The notes beneath the pieces are model-generated. The model was not told the origin of the DNA and ran no database searches. It saw nothing but the letters and a program-made list of their open reading frames with translations. Shown one piece after another: positions 25,387 to 32,626 of a stretch of DNA of 37,970 nucleotides. Both the position numbers and the translations under genes were made by a program. How positions within the stretch are numbered: the stretch's first letter is position 1; each line of letters opens with the position of its first letter. Source of the DNA: an uncultured Prevotella sp. (GTDB taxonomy: Bacteria; Bacteroidota; Bacteroidia; Bacteroidales; Bacteroidaceae); assembly GCA_937907705.1 (NCBI GenBank), contig CALCVP010000030.1, positions 1-37,970 of the forward strand, read 5' to 3'.

Positions 25387-25779
25387 TCACTTCATAAGCC
25401 AGCGACCACGTCTGTAAACCATAGGAATAACAACTTCTTCCTTCATGCTGTCGCAAAAAGTAAGCAGCAAAAAGGCATTGGCAGACTGAGAGGCTGTATC
25501 ATGAACACAGCTCAAAGGGCGGACACCACAAATGCCTTTATGCTCATCTTTCATTCTTCCAATAAACATTTTAAGGTTGGTTTCCAACTGCTCTCGATAA
25601 CTGTCAGGAATAGTATCGGCCAAATAAGTAGCCCGAATAAAATAAGAATACTTACCCGCTAATAACGAATCATAATACTGATGGGCGGCTATCAATGCCT
25701 CATCTGGCTTTTCTCGTTGACCACAAGCTACAAAACTCATAGCAACAGCCATCATTATTGCCACTAAAAAACTACGCAT
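25387..25779 (-). CDS. Small lipoprotein of unknown function
   Basis: A 130-residue protein with a lipoprotein signal: hydrophobic stretch LVAIMMAVAMSFVAC with lipid-attachment Cys19, then a charged linker. The rest (YYDSLLAGKYSYFIRATYLADTIPDSYREQLETNLKMF and the final strands VVIPMVYRRGRWLM) has the feel of a small cystatin- or NTF2-like fold, as in DUF4878-type lipoproteins of Bacteroidales, but this is only a resemblance. It lies between convergent mlaF and the downstream end of the der gene. No clear promoter was found. Confidence 0.75.
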   Translation of the reverse strand: MRSFLVAIMMAVAMSFVACGQREKPDEALIAAHQYYDSLLAGKYSYFIRATYLADTIPDSYREQLETNLKMFIGRMKDEHKGICGVRPLSCVHDTASQSANAFLLLTFCDSMKEEVVIPMVYRRGRWLMK

Positions 25780-25858
25780 CTCTTCTATTATTTTTTACTT
25801 TCAGCACAACAATTGCTTAATGCCGGCAAAAGACTTTCACGTCTCTATATCATAAAAG

Positions 25859-25912
25859 AAGCCTTAGCAGCCTACTATTTGCACCATAATACAATAGCTG
25901 CCGCTAAGGCTT
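25859..25912 (-). terminator. Terminator of der
   Basis: AAGCCTTAGC (25859-25868) and GCTAAGGCTT (25903-25912) form a 10-bp stem with a 34-nt loop that can pair further (GC-rich AGC/GCT), shortly after the der stop at 25930 on the minus strand. TTCTTTTATG follows on that strand. Confidence 0.65.
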
Positions 25913-25929
25913 TATATACTTTATACGCC

Positions 25930-27243
25930 TTACTTCTGACGGATAAAGACATTAATAGGAGAACCGGTCAATGTCCAATTCTCTCTAATTTTGTTCTCCA
26001 AGAAGCGCTTGTAAGGCTCTTTTACATACTGTGGCAAATTAGCATAGAACACAAAAGAAGGTATCTGAGTGTTCGGAATCTGCGAACAGTACTTGATTTT
26101 TATATACTTTCCCTTGATAGATGGTGGTGGATAAGCCTCTATCAACGGCAACATTGTTTCATTAAGCTTGGTAGTTCCAATCTTAATCTTGCGGTTAAGA
26201 TACACCTGCTTGGCTGTTTCCAGTACCTTAAAGATGCGTTGCTTGGTCAATGCTGATGCAAAAATGATGGGGAAATCGGTAAAAGGAGCCATACGATTGC
26301 GGATAGCTGTCTCAAAAGTTGTTATCACTTTCTGCGACTTATCCTCTACAAGGTCCCACTTGTTAACCACTACTACCAGTGATTTATTGTTGCGCTGAAT
26401 GAGCTGGAAGATGTTCATGTCTTGCGCTTCTATACCTCTTGTAGCATCCAACATTAGGATGCAGACATCTGCATTTTCGATAGCACGGATAGAACGCATC
26501 ACACTGTAAAACTCCAAGTCTTCCGTTACCTTGTTCTTTCTACGTATACCGGCAGTATCTACCAGATAAAAGTCAAAGCCAAACTTATCATATCGGGTGT
26601 AGATACTATCACGTGTGGTACCTGCTATCTCTGTAACAATGTTGCGGTCTTCTCCAATAAAGGCATTGATGATGCTGCTTTTGCCTGCATTAGGACGTCC
26701 CACGACAGCGAAACGAGGTATGCCTTCCTCTATTAATTCAGCATTGTTGTCTTTCAGTTTCGACATGACAAGGTCAAGCAAATCGCCCGTTCCACTACCT
26801 GTAGCTGAACTGATACACTGAGGATCGCCCAATCCTAACTTGTAGAACTCGGCAGCTTCATAGTTCTGAATATTGTTGTCGACCTTGTTCACCACCAATA
26901 TAACAGGCAGCTTTGTGCGGCGCAAGATGGCAGCCACATCCTCATCCCAGTCTGTAAGACCCGTATTTACATCCACCAAAAAGAGCACCAAATCAGCCTC
27001 CTCAGTGGCAATAATCACTTGCTTGCGTATAGCATCTTCAAAGATATCGTCAGATTTCACAACCCAACCACCGGTGTCAACCACCGAAAACTCCCTACCG
27101 TTCCACTCACATTTGCCATATTGACGGTCGCGAGTAGTGCCAGCAGTATCGCTGACGATAGCACGGCGAGACTTGGTCAACCTGTTGAACAAGGTTGATT
27201 TGCCCACATTAGGGCGTCCTACTATAGCTACTAAATTTGCCAT
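25930..27243 (-). CDS. der: Ribosome biogenesis GTPase Der (EngA)
   Basis: A 437-residue protein with two tandem GTPase domains and a C-terminal KH-like domain, which helps assemble the 50S subunit. The first G1 motif is GRPNVGKST (9-17), with DTGGW and NKVD as G3 and G4. The second G1 is GRPNAGKSS (near 185), with DTAGI and NKWDLVED. The C-terminal KH-like part (about 355-437) includes PPPSIKGKYIKIKYCSQ and ends GSPINVFIRQK. Length is typical. It lies 100 nt after era on the same strand and has no clear promoter of its own, so era and der are likely one transcript. Confidence 0.97.
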   Translation of the reverse strand: MANLVAIVGRPNVGKSTLFNRLTKSRRAIVSDTAGTTRDRQYGKCEWNGREFSVVDTGGWVVKSDDIFEDAIRKQVIIATEEADLVLFLVDVNTGLTDWDEDVAAILRRTKLPVILVVNKVDNNIQNYEAAEFYKLGLGDPQCISSATGSGTGDLLDLVMSKLKDNNAELIEEGIPRFAVVGRPNAGKSSIINAFIGEDRNIVTEIAGTTRDSIYTRYDKFGFDFYLVDTAGIRRKNKVTEDLEFYSVMRSIRAIENADVCILMLDATRGIEAQDMNIFQLIQRNNKSLVVVVNKWDLVEDKSQKVITTFETAIRNRMAPFTDFPIIFASALTKQRIFKVLETAKQVYLNRKIKIGTTKLNETMLPLIEAYPPPSIKGKYIKIKYCSQIPNTQIPSFVFYANLPQYVKEPYKRFLENKIRENWTLTGSPINVFIRQK

Positions 27244-27343
27244 TTCAATTCAATTTAAGTGTTGCTGCCATGTTTCGCCGCTTCTGCATTCATGCGGTCA
27301 TCGCACGATTAATACGCAACAACAGTGTTATTAACGATAAAAA

Positions 27344-28225
27344 TCACTCTGGATTGTATCCAAAGCTGTCTAATTCTTTCTGCGAACTACGCCAGTCTTT
27401 GTCTACTTTCACGAATGTTTCAAGATAGATAGGTTTGCCAAAAAACTTCTCTAGGGTTTTTCTTGCTTCCGTGTTAACCTTTTTAAGGGCATATCCCTGA
27501 TGCCCAATGACGATGCCTTTCTGCGAATCACGCTCCACATAGATAACAGCATTGATACGTATATGCTTTTCATCTTCCTTAAAACGCTCAACCCTAACCT
27601 CCACAGAGTAAGGTATCTCCTTGTCATAATAAAGCAGTATTTTCTCTCTTATGATTTCGCTTACAAAGAATCGGGCAGGCTTGTCGGTCAATTGCTCTTT
27701 GTCAAAGTAAGGAGGCGAGTCTGGCAACAGCTCCTTTATACGCTTGAGGAGCATGTCAATGCCAAACTTGTTTTTGGCAGATATAGGCAAGATTTCGGCA
27801 TTAGGCAGCAGTGAGTGCCAGTGTTCCACGATGTCGCCCAACTTATTCTGGTTGCTCTCATCAATTTTGTTAATCAGCAAGAGTACAGGTATCTTCATCT
27901 TTTGTACCTTCTCCAAGAAGTCCATATTCTTCTCCGGATTCTCCACTACGTCCGTAACATAGAGCAATATGTCGGCATCTTGCAAAGCCGATTCAGAGAA
28001 TGCGAGCATAGACTCTTGCAACTTGTAGTTGGGCTTGAGCACACCTGGCGTATCGGAAAATACGATTTGGCAGTCGTCTGTATTGACAATTCCCATAATA
28101 CGGTGGCGAGTGGTCTGCGCCTTAAAGGTGGCTATACTTATGCGTTCGCCCACCAATTGGTTCATTAATGTAGACTTTCCCACATTAGGATTGCCTACAA
28201 TATTTACGAAACCTGCTTTATGCAT
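27344..28225 (-). CDS. era: GTPase Era
   Basis: A 293-residue GTPase that binds the 3' end of 16S rRNA and helps mature the 30S subunit. G1 is GNPNVGKST (11-19), G2 lies in ISIATFKAQTTRHRIMG (an Era hallmark), G3 is DTPG, and G4 is NKID. The C-terminal KH domain (about 200-290) has GIVIGHQGYALKKVNTEAR and the ending VKVDKDWR. Length is typical. It has its own promoter inside the gap after fabH (28310-28341) and a leader carrying a 9-bp hairpin. Der follows. Confidence 0.97.
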   Translation of the reverse strand: MHKAGFVNIVGNPNVGKSTLMNQLVGERISIATFKAQTTRHRIMGIVNTDDCQIVFSDTPGVLKPNYKLQESMLAFSESALQDADILLYVTDVVENPEKNMDFLEKVQKMKIPVLLLINKIDESNQNKLGDIVEHWHSLLPNAEILPISAKNKFGIDMLLKRIKELLPDSPPYFDKEQLTDKPARFFVSEIIREKILLYYDKEIPYSVEVRVERFKEDEKHIRINAVIYVERDSQKGIVIGHQGYALKKVNTEARKTLEKFFGKPIYLETFVKVDKDWRSSQKELDSFGYNPE

Positions 28226-28254
28226 CTATATCTTGATTTTGATTTATTTGTCGG

Positions 28255-28293
28255 CACTGGCTTTATTGCTTAAAAATAAGAGTGAAGCCAGTG
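28255..28293 (-). promoter_or_regulatory. Hairpin in the era 5' leader
   Basis: CACTGGCTT (28255-28263) and AAGCCAGTG (28285-28293) form a perfect 9-bp stem close to the inferred 5' end of the era message (near 28303). It could protect the mRNA end or regulate translation. No T-run follows to make it a terminator. Confidence 0.5.
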
Positions 28294-28309
28294 TATATGA
28301 TATGTTTTG

Positions 28310-28341
28310 CAAATTTACGAATAATATTTTTCACTCACAAC
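28310..28341 (-). promoter_or_regulatory. Promoter of era-der
   Basis: Minus-strand TAAATTTG (28310-28317) with GTTG (28338-28341) 20 bp upstream, a slightly weak -33. The leader is about 80 nt. Confidence 0.6.
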
Positions 28342-28436
28342 TTTTACAGTTTTTTGCTGTAAAAATTTACCCTGAAAAGTATATTATCGAGCGTTGTAAA
28401 GCCAAGTTGATTACCAACAAGCCTCTCAAAAAACAA

Positions 28437-28475
28437 AAAAGACACACTCTGCTCTGCAAAACAAGAGTGTGTCTT
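28437..28475 (-). terminator. Terminator of the yceD-rpmF-fabH operon
   Basis: AAAGACACACTCT (28437-28449) and its exact reverse complement (28463-28475) give a 13-bp stem with a 13-nt loop. On the minus strand the stem is followed by a run of T, so this is a strong intrinsic terminator after fabH. Confidence 0.9.
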
Positions 28476-28506
28476 TATATAAATAATAAGAGTATATAGT
28501 CTTACT

Positions 28507-29526
28507 TTATTTAGCAACAGCCACGGCTGAGCCATCATAAGCCCACTTGTAATAAGAGGCTCCGTGTACAAATCCTGCTCCGAAAGCGGTAAAGATAAGG
28601 TTATCACCTTTCTTCAGCTGGCTTTCATACTCCCAAAGTGCCAATGGAATAGTGGCAGCAGAAGTATTGCCAAAATGCTCTATATTGACCATTACCTTGT
28701 CCATAGGCAAGTCAAGACGCTTTGCTACTGCCTCAATGATGCGGATATTAGCCTGATGTGGCACTACAAAGCGGATGTTGTCTTTATTCAAATGGTTACG
28801 CTCTGCTATCAACGCACAATCATCACTCATGCTTGTTACGGCATAACGGAATACGGTGCGTCCCTCTTGATAGAGGTAATGCAGACGATGGTCAACAGTA
28901 AAGTGAGATGGAGGACATACGGAACCGCCGGCTTTAAGATGCAAGAATGGCAAGCCCTTACCATCGCAACGGAAGTAAGAGTCTCTTATACCGATATTCT
29001 CTTCTGTTGTTCCCTCTACGAGTACGGCTGCGGCGCCATCGCCAAACAAGGCGCATGTGCTACGATCTTTATAGTCTACTACAGACGACATCTTATCTGC
29101 ACCGATAACGATAATCTTCTTGTAGCGGCCACTTTGAATCATAGAAGAAGCCACATCGAGCGAATAGAGGAAACCGCAACAAGCTGCCCAAAAGTCAAAA
29201 GCAAAAGCGTTTTTGAGTCCGAGCTTACCTATTACGATAGAAGCTGTTGAAGGAAACGCATAGTCAGCAGTAGAAGTAGACACGATTACCGCATCAATGG
29301 TATCTGGGTCTACGCCTGTCTTCTTCAGCAATTGCTTGGCAGCTTTACGCGCCATGTAAGAAGTGCCGAGACCCTCTTCGGTCAAGATGCGACGCTCGCG
29401 GATGCCGACACGCGTCATAATCCACTCATCATTGGTATCGACCATTCTCGACAGTTCATCGTTATTAAGCACATAGTCGGGAACATAGCCACCTATACCA
29501 GTGATGATAGCGTTAATCTTCTCCAT
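28507..29526 (-). CDS. fabH: 3-oxoacyl-ACP synthase III (KAS III)
   Basis: A 339-residue thiolase-fold enzyme that starts fatty-acid synthesis by condensing acetyl- or branched acyl-CoA with malonyl-ACP. The catalytic Cys is C116 in DFWAACCGFLYSL, the His lies in VVPHQANIRII and the Asn in HFGNTSAATIP, giving the full Cys-His-Asn triad. The N-terminal TNDEWIMTRVGIRERR stretch is standard for FabH. A second Cys (C117) stands where Ala or Ser is usual. It starts 4 nt after rpmF, in the conserved yceD-rpmF-fabH order. Confidence 0.96.
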   Translation of the reverse strand: MEKINAIITGIGGYVPDYVLNNDELSRMVDTNDEWIMTRVGIRERRILTEEGLGTSYMARKAAKQLLKKTGVDPDTIDAVIVSTSTADYAFPSTASIVIGKLGLKNAFAFDFWAACCGFLYSLDVASSMIQSGRYKKIIVIGADKMSSVVDYKDRSTCALFGDGAAAVLVEGTTEENIGIRDSYFRCDGKGLPFLHLKAGGSVCPPSHFTVDHRLHYLYQEGRTVFRYAVTSMSDDCALIAERNHLNKDNIRFVVPHQANIRIIEAVAKRLDLPMDKVMVNIEHFGNTSAATIPLALWEYESQLKKGDNLIFTAFGAGFVHGASYYKWAYDGSAVAVAK

Positions 29527-29530
29527 CTAA

Positions 29531-29716
29531 TTATTCAGCTGTTTCCTTAACGATAGCGATTTTTCCTCTGTAATAACCGCATGTAGGACAAACTGTGTGG
29601 TAGATATGATAAGCACCACAGTTAGGGCAGAGTGCCAATGTGGGAGCTACTGCCTTATCATGAGTTCTTCTTTTAAGTGTACGAGTCTTAGACTGTCTTC
29701 TTTTAGGATGTGCCAT
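29531..29716 (-). CDS. rpmF: 50S ribosomal protein L32
   Basis: A 61-residue ribosomal protein. The MAHPKRRQSKTRTLKRRTHDK start is typical of L32, and CPNCGAYHIYHTVCPTCGYYRG forms a zinc ribbon with all four Cys ligands kept, so this is the Zn-binding form. It lies 5 nt after yceD and 4 nt before fabH. Confidence 0.97.
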   Translation of the reverse strand: MAHPKRRQSKTRTLKRRTHDKAVAPTLALCPNCGAYHIYHTVCPTCGYYRGKIAIVKETAE

Positions 29717-29721
29717 TTTCT

Positions 29722-30252
29722 TTAATCTTTAATTATTGTTTTTAATTTTTCCAATCCACTCCAACGAGGATCTACAGCTTCTTGCTCCCCATCACTGCTT
29801 CGGGCAGCTGAGTGTTCCTCAAGAACATGTATCATCGCAGCGTTGCATTTTCCAGGGGCATGCACGTGCTTAATGGGCAAACTGAGTGCTATAAATTCAT
29901 AAATAAACCATGATATGTCCAGCAAACCTTCGTTTTGCTCAACGGTTATCAGGTCATCGTCTTCTGAGTATTCTTCTCCAAACTTCGCTACCAACTTATT
30001 GTCGGTATTGACGGGCAGCTCCACGTCGTCAAGACAAATATCACAGGGAACTGCTACTGTGCCTTCAGTATGAAAATTGAGCTCAAAGAAACTGGCTGTC
30101 TTACTAACAGACACAGTTACCTGTACGGCTCCGTGTTTCACTTCAGGACCGTCTATCGCCTTAAAGTAATCGTCATTGAGGTTGTACTGAAAAGTTGTTT
30201 CGTCTTCTTTCAACCCCTTTAAATCTATCTTAAAGGTTTCTAAACTATACAT
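29722..30252 (-). CDS. yceD: YceD/DUF177-family protein
   Basis: A 176-residue protein of the DUF177 (YceD) family, which in many bacteria precedes rpmF and is linked to 23S rRNA processing or accumulation. The family Cys motif appears as VAVPCDICLDDVELPVNTDNKL (about 65-86), with one CxxC pair, followed by an acidic stretch and SWFIYEFIALSLPIKHVH. The C-terminal tail has DPRWSGLEKLK, a common ending (DPRWAALKKL) of the family. It heads the operon with rpmF and fabH behind a -7 box at 30341-30348. Confidence 0.92.
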   Translation of the reverse strand: MYSLETFKIDLKGLKEDETTFQYNLNDDYFKAIDGPEVKHGAVQVTVSVSKTASFFELNFHTEGTVAVPCDICLDDVELPVNTDNKLVAKFGEEYSEDDDLITVEQNEGLLDISWFIYEFIALSLPIKHVHAPGKCNAAMIHVLEEHSAARSSDGEQEAVDPRWSGLEKLKTIIKD

Positions 30253-30340
30253 TATATTATATATGCTATATTAAGACTTGTGGGTTGCGTTTGCATGGAT
30301 ATCACACCCAGGCTAAGGCATGTCCACATTCTTTGGGCTG

Positions 30341-30348
30341 CAAAGTTA
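30341..30348 (-). promoter_or_regulatory. -7 box of the yceD-rpmF-fabH operon
   Basis: Minus-strand TAACTTTG fits TAnnTTTG; no clear TTTG at -33. The leader would be about 80 nt. Confidence 0.5.
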
Positions 30349-30454
30349 CAAATTATTTTTCATTATTGCGTGAGAAAACCGAAAAAATCATGTTTTTCTT
30401 GTTAAATCTTTCATCTCTCAGCATAAACATTTGAATTTCTGCTACTTTTCGAAG

Positions 30455-31417
30455 CTACATATAACGGCTGATACACGCCACAACAGCCGCAGACAGGAGT
30501 ATCATGACTACTTCTACCCGCCTGTTAATGCGTATTGCCACCTGTGCATCTGCGATGGTCAAGCGGCGTTCGCGGGTGCCTATATAGGGCTTTTCCACAT
30601 ACTCATTAAAGTAAGTGTGCCCCCCTCCGAACCGACAGTCAAGCACACCTGCCAGCGCGGCCTCCGGATAACCGCTGTTAGGACTCAAATGGTTACGGGC
30701 ATTGCGCCATACAAAAGGCAGCAACTGCCAGCGCCCCACTACAAGCAGCATGAGCAAAGCCGTAAGTCGGGCAGGCAAAAAGTTGGCCACATCGTCTATT
30801 ACAGCAGCCACACAGCCAAAGTCTTTGAAGCGTGCGGTGCGGTAAGCTATCATAGAGTCGAGGGTATTAATCATCTTGTACATCACCATACCTGGCACAC
30901 CTAACAGGCATAGCCAAAAGAGGGGGGCCACCACCCCATCGCTCAGGTTTTCTGCCAAAGTCTCAAGAGCAGCCTTTCTTACCTCATTGTCTGTTAGTTG
31001 AGTGGTGTCTCGCCCTACGATGCGCGCCACTTGCAGCCTGCCTTTTTCCAAAGACTGGTCGAGCACTACAAACACTTGTCGCACTTCTCTTACCAAGGTG
31101 GTGCCTGCCAAGCAATAGAACACCAATATGGCTTGCATTGTCAGTGCAAGCCAACTGTCCAACTGTGTGGTGGCAAGCAGCAGCAAACAGGTAGCAGCCC
31201 ATGCCGCCGCAATCAGGAACAGGGCTGTAAAGCCACCTTTCAGTTTGCGGTGTCGCCCACGGTTCAAGCGGTGTTCAAAAGCCGCTATGGCTTTACCAAA
31301 CCACACAATGGGGTGCGGGAGAGATACCGGATCGCCAAACAGGCGGTCTAACAGCCAGCCTATTATTACAGGGAGGCTGCTGATGCAGGAGTTTATAATT
31401 TGTAGAAAAACAGTCAT
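30455..31417 (-). CDS. cbiB: Adenosylcobinamide-phosphate synthase (CbiB type)
   Basis: A 320-residue inner-membrane enzyme that attaches aminopropanol phosphate (or aminopropanol) to adenosylcobyric acid, giving adenosylcobinamide phosphate. The family start GWLLDRLFGDPVSLPHPIVWFGK, the central motif ETLAENLSDGVVAPLFWL and the C-terminal NHLSPNSGYPEAALAGVLDCRFGGGHTYF are all present, with about five hydrophobic segments. Named CobD in some organisms; cbiB is used here to keep it apart from the neighbouring decarboxylase. It is the last gene of the cobQ-cobD-cbiB cluster, separated from cobD by 156 bp that carry a 22-bp repeat array. Confidence 0.95.
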   Translation of the reverse strand: MTVFLQIINSCISSLPVIIGWLLDRLFGDPVSLPHPIVWFGKAIAAFEHRLNRGRHRKLKGGFTALFLIAAAWAATCLLLLATTQLDSWLALTMQAILVFYCLAGTTLVREVRQVFVVLDQSLEKGRLQVARIVGRDTTQLTDNEVRKAALETLAENLSDGVVAPLFWLCLLGVPGMVMYKMINTLDSMIAYRTARFKDFGCVAAVIDDVANFLPARLTALLMLLVVGRWQLLPFVWRNARNHLSPNSGYPEAALAGVLDCRFGGGHTYFNEYVEKPYIGTRERRLTIADAQVAIRINRRVEVVMILLSAAVVACISRYM

Positions 31418-31480
31418 ATCTATGATGGTTTTGAGGATTTAAACAATTATCTTGGCGCAAGCAAATTCAGGAGGCTGCCT

Positions 31481-31584
31481 GAAAGCACTGTTATCGGCTT
31501 GCGAAAGCATAGCAATCGCAGTTCAAAAGCATAGCGATCGGCTTGCGAAAGCATAGCTTTTGGAAACCGATTGCTATGCTTTTG
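31481..31584. repeat. Array 3 of 22-bp degenerate palindromic units (5 units)
   Basis: Units start at 31481, 31503, 31525, 31547 and 31569, exactly 22 bp apart. The first four begin GAAAGCA or AAAAGCA and share CGGCTTGC-like tails (units 1 and 3). Unit 4 has the palindromic core AAAGC-ATA-GCTTT. The fifth unit overlaps the last codons of cobD and contains its TAG stop (31574-31576). It lies inside an operon between cobD and cbiB, so it is probably transcribed. Confidence 0.8.
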
Positions 31585-32626
31585 TCTGCGCCACAAAAGC
31601 TTTGACGGCACATACTAAGGTGTCATTTTGCAGAGATGTCTGTGATGCCACTCTAAAGCAGTGATTGTCAAGGCCTTCAAAGTTGGAAGCATCGCGTATC
31701 AGTATGCCGTAATGGTCAATGAGCCATTGCTTTAGTTGGGCTGCCGTGGCACAGTCTATACGAACGAGAAAGAAAGTAGTAGCAGAAGATATTACCTGCA
31801 ATGTGGGTATTGCAGCCAGCAGCTGTGCCAATCGGCGGGCCTCAGCCAAGCGCTGCTCCACCCCACCGAGCACTGCTTCTGCCTGATTGACAAGGAACAG
31901 TCCTGCATGAAGAGACAGTGCGCCCATGCTCCAGGGGTAACGATGCGCCTTTATTTGGGCTATCAGTTGAGGCGAAGCCACCATATAGCCCAAGCGAAGC
32001 CCTGGCACACAGTAGCGTTTGGTCATGGAGTGCAGTGCTACAACATTAGACCGTTGAGCCACTTGCTTTGCAGCAACAACAGGTTGCGCCACATAGTCTT
32101 CATAACTTTGGTCTACAATAAACAAGGTACGCGGATTGGCATCTATCAGCTGTAACAGATGGTTGACAGCAAACATACGTCCCGTAGGGTTGTTAGGGTT
32201 GCACAGCCAGCACACGTCTATCTGTTGCAGAAAGCCTGTCTGCCACAATGATTGCCCGTCAACACCAACCACACTATTGCCATAAAGCTTGCAAGCATCA
32301 GCATACTCGCTAAACGTGGGTTGCACGATAGCATGGCGCAAAGGCTTGCCCGTGGCATCAGCTGCCAGATGTTGAGCCAACAGATAGATACACTCGGTAG
32401 CACCATTGGCTGCCAGCACATGACGGGCTGCTACGCCCAACTTGCGGGCTATGGCCTGTTCCAGACTATCAGGACTGGGCTCCGGATAGTTTCTGATAGA
32501 GTTCAGGCAATGGGTCAGATGTGCCATAAGCGGCTGTAAACGGGCAGAAGCATCAATATTGGAACTGAAATTCATATGCACCTTACCCGCATAGCGGTAC
32601 AGGTCATCACCGTGTCCGTTAATCAT
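31574..32626 (-). CDS. cobD: CobD-like PLP-dependent threonine-phosphate decarboxylase / aminotransferase
   Basis: A 350-residue fold-type I PLP enzyme of the HisC/CobD group. In cobalamin synthesis CobD decarboxylates threonine phosphate to aminopropanol phosphate, the substrate of CbiB. The start HGDDLYRYAGKVHMNFSSNIDA is typical, CNPNNPTGRMF is the PLP-contact loop, and the PLP Lys lies in HSMTKRYCVPGLRLGY (near residue 214), with the phosphate-binding Arg residues nearby. It overlaps the end of cobQ by 8 nt. Assignment as CobD rather than a histidinol-phosphate aminotransferase rests on the neighbours. Its 3' end has been overwritten by, or coincides with, a 22-bp repeat unit. Confidence 0.9.
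   Translation of the reverse strand: MINGHGDDLYRYAGKVHMNFSSNIDASARLQPLMAHLTHCLNSIRNYPEPSPDSLEQAIARKLGVAARHVLAANGATECIYLLAQHLAADATGKPLRHAIVQPTFSEYADACKLYGNSVVGVDGQSLWQTGFLQQIDVCWLCNPNNPTGRMFAVNHLLQLIDANPRTLFIVDQSYEDYVAQPVVAAKQVAQRSNVVALHSMTKRYCVPGLRLGYMVASPQLIAQIKAHRYPWSMGALSLHAGLFLVNQAEAVLGGVEQRLAEARRLAQLLAAIPTLQVISSATTFFLVRIDCATAAQLKQWLIDHYGILIRDASNFEGLDNHCFRVASQTSLQNDTLVCAVKAFVAQTKA

Noticed and set aside
3265..31584. The regularly spaced 22-bp units looked at first like CRISPR repeats
   Set aside because: There are no identical repeats separated by unique spacers; the whole unit is the degenerate repeat, the period is only 22 bp, and no cas genes are nearby.
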